Assembly: GCA_030323885.1 (NCBI GenBank)
Contig: CM059190.1
Location: 87,577,365-87,641,364, forward strand
Origin: Branchipolynoe longqiensis
Lineage: Eukaryota > Annelida > Polychaeta > Phyllodocida > Polynoidae
Direction: 5' to 3'
Length of the DNA: 64,000 bases
Shown here: positions 32,851-43,712 of the stretch, piece by piece
Layout: each line of letters starts with the position of its first letter
Position numbering within the stretch: the stretch's first letter is position 1
The notes under the pieces: generated by a model
What the model saw: the letters and a program-made list of their open reading frames with translations, nothing else
Database searches by the model: none
What the model was told of the DNA's origin: nothing
Program-made: the position numbers and the translations under genes

Positions 32851-33088
32851 AGACGGGATGGCTGAATGAGTTAGAGCGTCCGTCCATTATTAGGATAGGG
32901 CAAGGACTGGTTGGCTCAGTGTCAGGATAATGTGACTGAGTGGGATATCAGGTCATGGTGCTGGTGGCCTGGTCTCCCAGTGGGGCAGCACTATAAAGTT
33001 GCCATGAGTGCGCACTGTCACAAGTCGGTACCACTACTAGTCCTGATATGACCTTAGATGTTAGTAGGACGTAAAACAACAAACAAAC
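32850..33088 (+). mobile_element. SINE-A, head type 1, internal deletion
   Basis: Head AGACGGGATGGCTGAATGAG, TTAGAGCGTCCGTCC is joined directly to ATTATTAGGATAGGGCAAGG. About 100 bp including the B-box is missing. Tail AAACAACAAACAAAC. Confidence 0.85.
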
Positions 33089-33159
33089 ACACATATACAT
33101 CCACAGTCACACAGATTCACATCCATACACACACACACATCCACCCCCACCCACATGCT

Positions 33160-33454
33160 CACAACTCGTTGTGTACCGAGGTAACCCCAGGCGTAGTTCC
33201 GTCTCAGTCCGCCAGGAGGCAGAAGTGTGGCGTGCGCGCGCCGAGACGGCAGGTCGCGTTCCCGGCGCGTTTCACCACCCCACGTCGCGCGTACCGAACC
33301 AAAACCACGAAAAGGGAGAAGAAAATCTCAACTGTGGCGACGAATATCGCACAGTTTCATGTTTTCCTTTTACCACGACACGACGCTACAGCAGTTCGAC
33401 CGATGGCCCAACCGGTGCCGTCTTCTCAAATCAACACTGGCTATTAATCGCATC
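33160..33454. other. GC-rich interval, no gene assigned
   Basis: Open in several frames and CpG-containing, with no recognised peptide or paired splice signals. Confidence 0.3.
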
Positions 33455-34016
33455 TTATGGTGCAGTCACACTACGACGCTTCTCCTGGCGACCCGTCAGC
33501 GTTGAAAATAAAATATTGCGCGCCGAGAAACGTTAAAGAAATCGTGGAAATATGGGGAAATTTGACGTTGGCGCAGCATGTGGGTAGCGTGTGAGTAGCA
33601 CGTTGTCAACGCGCGGACAATGAGCGTCGACACGCGCCCAAAACAAATACAAACTTGCACGCAATCGTCCAAAACAATATCAACAAAAAAGTCAACGTCA
33701 AGCAACGTCAAGCGACTTCCGTCCAGCGTTCCGCGTTTTGACGACCGCCTAACGTCCTTCTAATGTCCTTACCCTTAAACTCGCGCGTGCTGACGGTCGT
33801 TGTTTTTTTATTACATGCTTAAAACCTTGGGCGACCGGCAACGCATGCCGACGTTGTCCACCGACCATCAACGTCAAGGATAGTGTACCGACGTGTACCA
33901 ATGCGCGCATAACGTGCCCCCAGCGTGTCTCGATATTTCACCCATTTTCGCCCAAAAACACCACACGTCGCCAGGTCGCCGGCGAAAAGCGTCGTAGTGT
34001 GACTGCACCATTAGGA
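33455..34016. mobile_element. ACGTC-type motif-reiterating element
   Basis: Ends TATGGTGCAGTCACACTACG and CGTAGTGTGACTGCACCATT are inverted partners that extend through ACGCTTCTCC / GCGAAAAGCGT. The interior is made of AACGTCAAGC, CAACGTC and GCGCGT variants. The core TTATTACATGCTTAAAACC is at about 33809. Confidence 0.8.
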
Positions 34017-34069
34017 TTGGTTGGTTGATTGTTGGAGTTTTACGCCTTAGCAACATCTAAGGTCATATC
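34016..34069 (-). mobile_element. SINE-A tail fragment
   Basis: TTGGTTGGTTGATTGTTGGA and the first part of the body, interrupted at ATATCAGG by the next copy. Confidence 0.75.
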
Positions 34070-34378
34070 AGGTTGGTTGGTTGTTGTAGTTTTACATCCT
34101 GGCAAAGTCTAAAGTCATATAACAACGTGTACCAACTTGTGATAGTGCACACTCATGGCGACTTTATAATGCTGCCCCACTGGGAGACCAGGCCACCAGC
34201 ACCATGACCAGGCCACTCAGTCACATTATCCTGACACTGAACCAACCAGTCCTTGTCCTATACTAATAATGCTGAGCGCCTGGCTAGGAAGTGACAAGTA
34301 TACATTTTTAAGTCATTGGTTTGACTCGACCAGGGTTCGAACCCATGGGTTCGACTCCAACGATCTACTGCGTCTTAG
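34070..34378 (-). mobile_element. SINE-A, head truncated
   Basis: Second tail TTGGTTGGTTGTTGTAGTTT and full body. It ends at CCAACGATCTACTGCG within the head. This and the fragment to its left form a SINE-into-SINE junction. Confidence 0.85.
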
Positions 34379-34465
34379 GAAGCACACTTTAATAATTAGG
34401 GGTGCAAGTTCCCGTTAATCGGGCTGAGATTGTGAGAAAGTGTTTGGGTGGGTGGTGTGTGCGCG

Positions 34466-34775
34466 CATGCATGTGGTGACATGTGAAGGTGTGGGTCATG
34501 CGATCGATCCTGCTCAGTGGACTCATTTGCAGTTTGGGCTATTTTCCGTTCCAACCAGTAGTCCACAACTGGTTCATCAAAGGCTGTGGTATGTGATGAC
34601 CTGTCTGTGGGAAAGTGCATATAAAAGACCCCTTAGTGCTTAAGAGTAGCCTATGTGGCAGCAGCGGGTTTCCTCCAAAGAAATATGTCCCAATGACCAT
34701 ATGTTTGACGTCCAACAGCTGATGATAAAAATCAATGCGCTCTAGCGGCGTCGTAAAATAAAATTTGTTTCCTTT
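34466..34775 (+). mobile_element. SINE-C, nearly full length
   Basis: GTGTGGGTCATGCGATCGAT head remnant, body with GTGGTATGTGATGACCTGTC and GCATATAAAAGACCCC, tail GGCGTCGTAAAATAAAAT. Confidence 0.85.
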
Positions 34776-35102
34776 TTTTGTGCGTGTGGTGATAATGATG
34801 TGGACGGGGGGGGGGAGGGGGTATGGGGGGGGGGGGAACTCGGGTTACATGAAAGTTTCACTTGGTTTATCCGTAAATGGCAACACTGTTAGTAAAATCG
34901 TCATAAGAGATGAACAAAAATATTCCAGTCATGCCACAAACTATACCGTATACACCCGCCAAATCCCCCCAGCACAGTTCCATTTCTCTCCCCCATTGAA
35001 ACCTCAGCGCGCATTGTTTACTGACAGAACTTCGTTCGGTTTCACCTGCACCTTCCCCATTGTGAACGCTCTTTCTCGAGCAAGACATTTTGTGTTGTTG
35101 TT

Positions 35103-35778
35103 AAAGGGCCTGTCACACTACGACGTATAGCCTTAGCATATGCTGACGTATGTGATTTTCAACCAACACATCGGCGTACATCGTCATATGGTAAGTATAC
35201 ATTGGGTGTATGTCGGGTACGTTCCGGGTACGTTGTTATATGTCGTCTTACGTCGCCGGGCATTGAGGATTTCCAATGTGTGTCGACGTGTGGCTCGTAC
35301 ATTGAACGTATGCTACGTGTACTTTCGGGATATGTCGACGTACGTTGGGAGTACGTTAGGGATATGTTGGAATACGTTGCTGCACGTTAGCCGTACGTTC
35401 AGCCGGTGGGAACGTGCAGTCCGCATACAGTCCGCCTACTGCCAACGGATGCATAACATACTCCTAACGTACTTTGAACGTATGCCTGCCATATCTCCAG
35501 CGTACTTAACGTATACGCCATACTTCTAGCGATGGAGTAACATACATAACGTTGGGAAGCATACCGTGAGCGTATGCCAGCATTTTGCGAGGCACATGAA
35601 CGCTCTCATACGCTAGCAATAGGTCAGAGATACGTTCTGCATACGTTACATACGGTGTGTGTATGTTGTGTGTATGCCCATTTTTATCCCCCGCCGCTGA
35701 AAAGTTTGACGAATGCCGAAATACTGGCAAATTTTCTAACGTTGAGCACAGGCTGACGCCGTACGTGTGACAGGGCCA
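35103..35778. mobile_element. TACGTTG-type motif-reiterating element
   Basis: Left end AAAGGGCCTGTCACACTACG and right end GTACGTGTGACAGGGCC are inverted partners. The interior is made of GTACGTTGGG, ATATGTCG and CGTACGTTAG variants. It is the longest member at about 675 bp. Confidence 0.8.
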
Positions 35779-35899
35779 TATAGACCCCGACATTTCCATT
35801 CCCTTTGTGTGACCCCGTGGATGAAACTCAATCCATTTTAGATCGCATTCAACTCTCGCGTCTGTGATTCCGGTTAAATAACTGCAATTTTATTTCCCC

Positions 35900-36474
35900 C
35901 TTTCCTCCATAATTTTCTTGATTTGTTGCCAACGTTATCGCGGGCGGCGCGACGCTTCAATGACGCATTACGGGCAGAGTGTCAGTCAGCTGGCGGAACG
36001 CTGCGGTTGTCGTCTGCGGGTGGACCGAGCGCGCTGATTGGCTGAGGGCGCTGTCAGTCATCGCCAGAGCGGGCGTGGCTACGCGCCGCGGGCCGTGACG
36101 GCGCGGGTGACGGGGTGTGCTCACGGCGGCCCCAAGTCAGTGGCTACTGAGCCAGCGTCCCGGCTGTACGCGCATCTGACGTCACACGTCTTCGACAGAG
36201 TGTCGTCAAGAAGGAGGAGCTCATTTATTTTATTATTAATCCGAGGGACTACGTGTGTGTTGCAGACCTTGCCACCTGGCGGTGTCACTGTGAACTGTTC
36301 AGGTTCTGGTTCTGTTCGAGTGCTTCACACCCATCCACCCCCCGACTACTCCAGTTGTAGGACAAGGCTACAGATAGCGAAAGGCCCGCTGATATAGATA
36401 CTAAGACAGATAAGGGCACTCAGCGACGAGGCGCGACGTTATCAGTAGACTGTTATAGGACAGGTTCTGCTTCT

Positions 36475-36538
<64 letters not shown>

Positions 36539-36771
36539 ACATACACACACCGCACATCAAAACCCCGACTTATCAACGTCAGCTAGTAGTAGGCCTGATA
36601 TTTATTTATTTATGTATTCATTCATTCATTCATTCATTCAATCAATCAAGCTCCCAAGTGCTGTTGGTTACATTATCTATGACGTCACAGTTCAATCGAA
36701 CAGCGCGGCGATAGTCTGATCCACACACACACACACACACACACTGACACCTACACACACTGACACCTACA

Positions 36772-36804
<33 letters not shown>

Positions 36805-37204
36805 ACGTCCTCGTTTACCGCGGATAGCCGTAGTTCACTTATCAGCCGCCAGGTGCGGAGTTCCCCGCGGGTGGCGGGATGCAGAGTGAGACAAGAGGTT
36901 GCCCCGCCCCCCTTCGGTGTCACACTACCTAGGTTCTCTCATCACCATCACCACCAACGTCACCACCACCGTCACCACCGTGGTGACCAGTGTTCCCAGG
37001 AAGGCGGGAGGATGTAGCCATCACCGGGGCGCAATATGCACATTGTCGTCTGCTCGCTTCGTCGTTAGTGAGTGTGACGTCACACGCCCGGCTGGAGGGA
37101 CGCAGGAGTGACACGCGTCCGACTGTGCCCGGCGCGTGTTAACACGCCCACTCACCCCCGTCACTGTACACATGACGTCACAACCGGAGTCCAAGTTCAA
37201 ATGA
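35900..37204 (+). promoter_or_regulatory. CpG-rich upstream region
   Basis: GC-rich sequence with CCAAT-type GATTGGCTG near 36035 and full TGACGTCA (CRE/ATF) sites at 36177, 36680, 37075 and 37173. CA microsatellites at 36479-36550 and 36721-36805 and an (ATTC)n at 36610-36645 interrupt it. I read it as the upstream region of the gene starting at 38068. Confidence 0.4.
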
Positions 37205-37212
37205 TATAAAAA
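37173..37212 (+). promoter_or_regulatory. CRE plus TATA box, candidate core promoter
   Basis: TGACGTCA (37173-37180) lies 24 bp before TATAAAAA (37205-37212). A start site near 37235-37240 would be expected. The 5' leader to the ATG at 38068 would be about 830 nt if unspliced. A retrotransposon LTR promoter is an alternative. Confidence 0.4.
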
Positions 37213-38067
37213 CCCTTGGAAGTTGGAGGTAAAAACCTAGAAAACTTGGGAAGCAGAAGAAGCCATCTTCTTTCGGAACCGGCGAAATCCCCTGAAGAAG
37301 ACTGCTGACCTGATCATCGCACCGGTTACCTGGTTACTTGGTTATCGACACCGTTACCTGGTTACCAACACTCGTCGGAAGCGTCCCCCGCGTTATCAAC
37401 CTGCCTGCCTACTTAGAGGCTGGGCGGGGGCTGCATTGCGCGCATACCGCCAACAGATCCCGGCAGGGGTCGCTCACCCACGCAGCCTCGCCTTCATCTC
37501 TCCGGGATCTGCCCATGTTTCCCTGACTGTGAACCCCGGAGATCCAACTGGAACCCCCCCCCCCCCCCGTCCCGACCACCACCCTCCCAGCCCGCCGCCT
37601 ACTTCCCCCATACATGAGTTAACCACCACTCCTACTTACACATCACGCATGCGCACACAACGCCCACCGCCACGACTAGGCTTATTATCCCAGTAGGGGG
37701 CGCAGTGAGCTATATATCTCAGCGGTAGCAGGAGGCCTTTCCCACCACTTCCCACCTACAATCTACCCTCCCAGTCCCACCCTCTCCCAAACACGCGGAC
37801 GTTCCTACTAATACTACGCGTACTGCGCCTGCGCGTAGCATTCTACAAGTCGCGGTGCCTGCGCAGCCACCATCTCCTCCCCCGACCTGAGCTGCTCGCC
37901 ATCCGACGGGAGTACCTAATTGGGGTGAGCGTCGAGCGGATCCCGCAAGGCGCGCCTCGCCTCGCTGAGCTGCTCAAAGCCTGGTGACCGATGGTCAGCC
38001 CCCACTGAGCCGTCCGTCGGTGCGCGTGCGCGTGTGTGTGAGCTGCGTACACGGAGGACAGCGCGCC

Positions 38068-38130
38068 ATGGAGCTGCTCGGCGTTCTGCTCGGCCTGCTG
38101 GTGGCCGGCGTGCTGGCGACGCACGCAGCG
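38068..38130 (+). CDS. First coding exon, signal peptide, unknown secreted or membrane protein
   Basis: GCGCCATGG gives a good start context. The 21 codons read MELLGVLLGLLVAGVLATHA plus A: a short n-region, an uninterrupted hydrophobic core from residue 3 to 17, and small residues near the end suited to signal peptidase. GTAAGT follows immediately at 38131, a consensus 5' splice site in phase 0. An in-frame upstream ATG at 37984 would add 28 residues but has a weaker context. Signal-peptide-only first exons ending in phase 0 or 1 are common in secreted proteins. The downstream exons were not identified with confidence (43194 and 50521 are the only plus-strand candidates). The product therefore cannot be named. 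Confidence 0.55.
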
Positions 38131-38152
38131 GTAAGTACATCAATGTGTGGCG

Positions 38153-38887
38153 CAGGGCCTATATGCAGGAGTCGGTCGTATTCGGTGATAGTGAGCCGAA
38201 ACGGTGGTAGTCGGGAATTTCCCGGGTAGCGGGGAAAAATGCTATGCACGAATCGGTGATAGGCCTAACACCAAAGGCTTACCCGGTGGTACCTTACCCC
38301 TGGTATATAGGAGGTATAGCGAGTTCATGAGGCCCAAATCTATTCAATGCTGTCATATTTAACAGAATTAGATACGCAATAAGTGACATTTGATGAAATT
38401 AACCCTAAATTCGAAGAAATATTAACGGTGCTGCTGTAACGGTGGCGATATTAATAGTTATATTTTCGAATCGACGAACGTAAAGTAAACAAATCGCCGC
38501 CGCCGCCAGTATGGAAAGCGACTTCGATGCGTGGCGGCGGTTTGTTTACTCTAGATTCGTCGATTCGAAAATATAACTATTAATATCGCCGCCAATGCGG
38601 CAGTAGCCTTAATAATGCTTCGCATTTAGGGTTAAATTGATAAAATTTCACTTATTGCGTATTTAATTCTGTTAAATATGGTCGCATTGAATAGATTTAA
38701 GCCTAATATATGGGTACAGACGCAGAGGGATTTCCCAAATCTATAAATAAATTCACGGGTAGCTATAATCAAAGTGGTACACGCTCCCGCATAGCACTTG
38801 ACACAGTTCCCGACGTCGGCGATAGCTACCCGGTAATAGGCTGTACCACCAAACTCCGCTACCACCGGCTCCTGCATACGGGCCCTG
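38153..38887. mobile_element. hAT-like TIR element with giant internal hairpin
   Basis: Ends CAGGGCCTATATGCAGGAGT and complement at 38887 (GCTCCTGCATACGGGCCCTG). Inside, 38331-38509 and 38525-38703 are inverted copies of each other, separated by about 15-20 bp. The CAGGG terminus resembles hAT elements, but no clean 8-bp duplication was seen. It lies 22 bp inside the presumed first intron. Confidence 0.7.
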
Positions 38888-39565
38888 TGTCGGCAACGCC
38901 AGGTGTTCCGGCAGTGTGTGGCGCTGGTGTCCGGGAATGTGTGGCGCTTGTGCCGGCAATGTTTGCCGCTTGTGTCGGCAATACGTGGCGCTGGTGCCAG
39001 GTCTGTGGCGCTGGTGTCGGCAATGGAATATGTTAGTTCCAGAAATGCATGGCGCTGGTGCATGGTGCTGGTTGGTAATATGTGGCTCAGCTGCTGCAGG
39101 GAATGTGTGGTTCCGCTGGTGCCGGGAATGTGTGGTGCCGCTGGTGTCGGGAATGTGTGGTGCCACTCGTTCTGGGAATGTGTGGTGCCACTGGTGTCAG
39201 AATGTGTGGTGCCACTCGTTCTGGGAATGTGTGGTGCCACTGGTGTCAGAAATGTGTGGTGCCATTGGTTCCAGGAATGTGTGGTGCCGCTGGTTCCAGG
39301 AATGTGTGGTGACATTGGTGTGAGGACTGTGTGATGCCGCTGGTGTGGGGAAATGTGTGGTGCTGCTGGTATGGGGAATGTGTGGTGCTGCTGGTATGGG
39401 GAATGTGTGGTGCTGCTGGTATGGGGAATGTGTGGTGCTGCTGGTATGGGGAATGTGTGGTGCTGCTGGTATGGGGAATGTGTGGTGCCGCTGGTATGGG
39501 GAATGTGTGGTGCTGCTGGTATGGGGAATGTGTGGTGCCGCTGGTGCGGGGAATGTGTGGCTCAG
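38888..39565. repeat. 22-25-bp minisatellite (GTGTGGYGCYGGTG units)
   Basis: The first units are about 22-23 bp (GTGTGGCGCTGGTGTCCGGG, AAT). Later units are 25 bp (GTGTGGTGCTGCTGGTATGG, GGAAT), with the most homogeneous block at 39340-39540. Open frames are artefacts. Confidence 0.9.
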
Positions 39566-40189
39566 CAGGGCCCGTATGCATGGAGCAGTGTTAGCGGCGT
39601 GTGGTGTTATCCCTCTAACACCGTATAGCTATCACCGTTTATCGGCGGCGTCGAAACGGTATGCATGGCGGTCTAAACGGTGAGTGTTAGCTAAACGTGA
39701 ATGTATTTATAGATTTGGGAAATCCCTTGATTCGGCGGCGACGGCGGCGGCGATTTGTTTACTTTACGTTCGTCACTTATTGCGTATGTAGTTCTGTTAA
39801 ATATGACAGCATTTAATAGATTTGGGCGTAAGAAATTCCCGCCGATTCGGCCGCGGCGATTTGTTTACTTTACGTTCGTCGATTCGAAAATATAACTATT
39901 GATATCGCCGCCAATGCGGCGGTAGCCTTAATAACGCTTCGAATTTAGGGTTAAATTGGTCAAATTTCACTTATTTGGTAGCTAATTCTGTTAAATATGA
40001 TCGCATTGAATAGATTTGATAACTAACACCACCTGTAAACCAGCTATTTCTGGTTTAGCTTAACCTAGTTTAACCTTGTGGTGTTAGGCCTAACACTGCT
40101 CCATGCATACCGACTTTTCGGCGCTAAACCAGAAATCCCGCCTAAACGCGTTTTGGCTCGCTAACACTGCTCCATGCATATGGCCCCTG
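39566..40189. mobile_element. hAT-like TIR element, second copy, inside minisatellite
   Basis: CAGGGCCCGTATGCATGGAG and CTCCATGCATATGGCCCCTG are inverted ends. The interior shares the 170-bp arm (TTTGTTTACTTTACGTTCGT, CGAAAATATAACTATTGATA) and AATAGATTTGGGAAATCC-type sequence with 38153-38887. The minisatellite continues on both sides. Confidence 0.75.
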
Positions 40190-40292
40190 GTGTCAAGAAT
40201 GTGTGGTGCCGCTGGTGCCAAAAATGTGTGGTCCCGCTGGTGTGAGGAATGTGTGGCTCAGCTGGTGCTGTGAATGTGTGGCGCTGGTGCTG
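40190..40292. repeat. Minisatellite continuation
   Basis: GTGTGGTGCCGCTGGTGCCA units resume to the right of the hAT-like insertion. Confidence 0.8.
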
Positions 40293-40534
40293 GTGTAGTA
40301 AGTTCAAAACACTACCCCACAAAAACACTATGGTATTGGTAGTGTTTTCAACCTAGGTTCAAAACAATACGGTAGTGTTTTCAACTTAGTTGAAGGTAGG
40401 TTCAAAACACTACTGTGGCCATGCTCAAAACACTATCCTTAAGTTCAAAAGACTACTTTTAAGTTAAAAACACTACTCTAAAAATATGGCGTTGTTGTTG
40501 TTGAACGGGGTATTGTTTTGAATGTCCTACACTG
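40293..40534. mobile_element. TTCAAAACACTAC-type motif-reiterating element
   Basis: GTGTAGTAAGTTCAAAACAC and the complement of GTGTAGGACATTCAAAACAA are inverted ends. TTCAAAACACTAC or its complement recurs about eight times in 240 bp. CCATGCTCAAAACAC near 40420 is the shared core. It interrupts the minisatellite. Confidence 0.75.
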
Positions 40535-40917
40535 GCAGTGCTTTGCTAGCTGGTGCCGTGGATGTGTGCCGCTGGTGCCGGCAGTGTTTTACTAGCTGGT
40601 ACCATGGATGTGTGCCGCTGGTGCCGGCAGTGCTTTGCTAGCTGGTGCCGTGGATGTGTGCCGCTGGTGCCGGCAGTGCTTTGCTAGCTGGTGCCGTGGA
40701 TGTGTGCCGCTGGTGCCGGCAGTGCTTTGCTAGCTGGTGCCATGGATTTTTGCCGCTGGTGCCGGCAGTGATTTGCTAGCTGGTGCGTGGATGTGTGCCG
40801 CTGGTGCCGGCAGTGCTTTGCTAGCTGGTGCCATGGATGTGTGCTGCTGGTGCCGGCAGTGCTTTGCTAGCTGGTGCCGTGGATGTGTGCCGCTGGTGCC
40901 GGCAGTGCTTTGCAACC
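40535..40917. repeat. 46-bp minisatellite
   Basis: Unit: GCTGGTGCCGTGGATGTGTG, CCGCTGGTGCCGGCAGTGCT, TTGCTA. About eight copies. The sub-motif GTGTGCCGCTGGTGCCGGCA is clearly derived from the 22-25-bp units to the left. Confidence 0.9.
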
Positions 40918-41089
40918 TAGCAGAATGCACATTGAGTTCATCGCCATGAGTTTTCATGGGCACTGCAGGTTCAATCAAAGTGATACTTATATACAGAAAG
41001 GTGGAGAATGGCTGTTTCTCTGGTATTGCCGCTCTCTGCTTGAGTGATGTATCAATATAAGCGGACAGGATTCCCCTTAGATGAGGATC

Positions 41090-41475
41090 AGCATTGGCAC
41101 ACTGGAATTCCCATTTCACATCTATCAATGTTGGAATCCTAGGATTCCCATTATGACTATCAGTATCAATATTGGCATACTAGGATTCCCACTAGAACAC
41201 TATAAATATTGCCATCCTAGGAATCCCCTTAGAACACTGCCAATAATGGTATCCTGGGATTCCCCTTATAACACTGTCAATATTGCCATCCTAGGAATCC
41301 CCTTAGAACACTGCCAATAATGGTATCCTGGGATTCCCCTTCGAACACTGTCAATATTGCCATCCTAGGAATCCCCTTAGAACACTGTCAATATTGGTAT
41401 CCGGGGATTCCCTTTAGAACACTATCAATATTGGCATCCAAAGATTCCTCTTAGTCTTAGTACACTATCAATAGT
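41090..41475. repeat. 37-39-bp minisatellite
   Basis: Unit: CATCCTAGGAATCCCCTTAG, AACACTGTCAATATTG. About ten copies with alternating GGAATCC/GGGATTCC variants. Confidence 0.85.
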
Positions 41476-41564
41476 AGCATCCTATTCCTAGGATAATCCT
41501 TAAATCAAAGTTCAGTGTCAGCAGTGTCTTCAAAACACCAACCGAACATTCAGGAAGGGTCGAT

Positions 41565-42057
41565 CCCGGTGTAACGATTTCAACTTCCCCCCCTTCCCAA
41601 GTTACCCCCGGGAATCTGAAAACGTTTTTAACTTCCCTCCGGGAAATTAAAAACGTTTTCAGATTCCTGGGGGGGGAACTTAAAAACAGTTTTCAGATTC
41701 CTCCCTCTATTTTCAAATTCCCCCCTCCGGGAATTTAAAATTGTTTAAAAAACTTTAAAAAATGTTTTAAATTTCAGACCTATAATATTTTTGTGTCATT
41801 TGTGGTTAAATATGTTTGATTGTACTAGTAATAATTTCCATTATGCTATTCTCTGTATATTATAATATTTGTCATGAAAAATAACAAAAAATAAAGAAAA
41901 TTCCCCAAAAATGGGGGGGGGGGGAGGGAAAGTTAAAATGAGGGAGGGAATTTGAAAACGTTTTCAAATTCCCCTGGGAGGAATTTGAAAACGTTTTCAA
42001 GTTCCTGGGGGGGGGGGAACTTGAATATGGGGGGGAATTTGAAATCTTTACACCGGG
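41565..42057. mobile_element. AATTTGAAAACG-type motif-reiterating element
   Basis: CCCGGTGTAACGATTTCAAC at the left mirrors GAAATCTTTACACCGGGG at the right. The arms are built of GGGAATTTGAAAACG followed by its complement CGTTTTCAAATTCCC, repeated with poly-G spacers. The middle is A+T-rich. Confidence 0.8.
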
Positions 42058-42149
42058 GCATTGTGGGTGGAGTAGGTCATTTGACGCTACATGTGACCTC
42101 TGACCTGTGACCGCTAACAAACCAACCGAGTCGGTGGAGAATGAGTGTC

Positions 42150-42491
42150 TTGCTGTTTTACGTCCCAGCAAGATCTAAAGTCATATCAGGACAGATGCCG
42201 ATTTGTAACAGTAGGCCCCCTACACACTCATGGCGACTTTATAGTGCTCACCCCCCCCCCCCCCCCTGGGAGACGAGGCTGCCGACACCATGACCTGATA
42301 TCCCACAAATTCACATTATCCTGATACTGTGCCAACCAGTCCTTGTCCTATCCTATTAATGCTGAGTGCCAGGCTAGGTAGCGATAAGTTTCAATTTTGG
42401 AAGTCATATGTTTGACTTGGCTGGGATTCGAACTCCAGACCTGCCGCATGGGAAACCTGTGCTCCACCGATCCGGCCACCGCGTCCGGTTG
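42150..42491 (-). mobile_element. SINE-A, head type 2, full length
   Basis: TTTTACGTCCCAGCAAGATC to CCGGCCACCGCGTCCGGT. A poly-C run (42248-42266) has expanded inside the body where other copies read GCTGCCCCACTG. Confidence 0.9.
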
Positions 42492-42544
42492 AGAATAAGT
42501 GAGGCAAAATCAAGCAAACGCACCAGGCAGTATACGAGCTAAGG

Positions 42545-42675
42545 TATAAAAAAAAAAAAAAAAAAAAAAATACATGAAGCAAAAAACCAACCACACACAC
42601 AGCACAAGCACAAAAACACGCGTTTTGTGTGCTCCTTTTCTTGGTTGCTTTGGGGGGGGGGGGGGGGGGGAGTGA
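42545..42675. repeat. Poly-A run and poly-G run
   Basis: About 25 A at 42546-42570 and about 19 G at 42652-42670. They generate artefactual frames on the minus strand. Confidence 0.85.
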
Positions 42676-42807
42676 GGAGGGTAGCCCAATGTAAGTAGGT
42701 CCATGGTATGAATGCAGAGGGCAGAACAAATTGCACAAGAAAGTGAGGGCAGGCACGTAAATACAAATAATAAAACACGAGGTTCTGCGAACAGAGATAT
42801 TACTGAA

Positions 42808-43136
42808 GGGTGGTTGGTCGGTTATTGGAGTTGTAAGTCCTGGCAACATCTAAGGTCATGTCAGGACGGGTCCTGAGTTGTGACAGTGCTCACTTATGGC
42901 AAATGTATAGTGCTGCCCCACTGGAAAATTAGACCACCAGCACCATGACCCAATATCCCTCCCAGTCACATTATCCTGACACTGAGCTAACCAGTCCTTG
43001 CTCTATCCCATTAATGTCGATTGCTAAGCTAGGAAGCGACAAGTATCAATTGGTGTGACTCGACCAGGAATTGAACTCTCGATCTCCCACACGGGAGGCT
43101 TGTGCTCTGCCGATTCGGCCACTGCGCCCGGTTATT
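42808..43136 (-). mobile_element. SINE-A, head type 2, full length
   Basis: GGGTGGTTGGTCGGTTATTG tail to CGGCCACTGCGCCCGGTT head. Confidence 0.9.
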
Positions 43137-43193
43137 GATGAAGGTGAGTGGTGAGGAGGTGTGTGTGTGGGGGAGGGCGACTTCCTGCAACAG

Positions 43194-43282
43194 CCAGAAA
43201 CCTGCAGACAGACGCCTGGGCCTGTGCATGTCGGTGCCTGGTTATGGAGTCGAGAAATAGGTTTGTGCTGTTGTTCCAGGAG
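43194..43282 (+). CDS. Possible internal exon
   Basis: CTTCCTGCAACAG precedes 89 nt ending CAGGAG|GTAGGA. The only open frame with these borders reads RNLQTDAWACACRCLVMESR, then NRFVLLFQE, starting in phase 1 and ending in phase 0. The composition is protein-like, but no family is recognised. It might belong to the plus-strand gene starting at 38068, though it cannot be exon 2 directly because of phase. Confidence 0.3.
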
Positions 43283-43589
43283 GTAGGATCCCCCTCCCCC
43301 CTCCCATTCCCTCCCACCCCCCTCCTGTCCATGCCCGACCCCCAACCCCACCCCACTCCCACAATCACGCCATAAATGTCCACTTCCCATGTGGATTCAC
43401 TCCCCTTTTAACAAGTTTAATCGCACAGTACAGATGATTATGAGAAAGGACTTTTACTTTGGGGAGGGGAAATTCATTTGGGGATTGACAGAGCTCGAGC
43501 AGTGTTCTCCCTTCCTCTCCCTTCCTCCTGCTTTTCTTTTTTCAGCCGTGCACAAAATACTACACTTAGAAAGTAGTTCTATTAGTTAG

Positions 43590-43712
43590 ACACGAGTAGC
43601 TGGAGGAGAGAGGGGGAGATGACGAGGAGGAGAGAGAGATGGAGAGGGAGGGAAGGGAAAGAGAGAGAGGAGAAAAACAGGGGGTGGGAGACAGAGAGAG
43701 GGGGGGGGGGGA
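43590..43712. repeat. Purine (GAGAGG)n tract
   Basis: GAGGAGAGAGGGGG-type polypurine ending in a G run. Confidence 0.85.
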
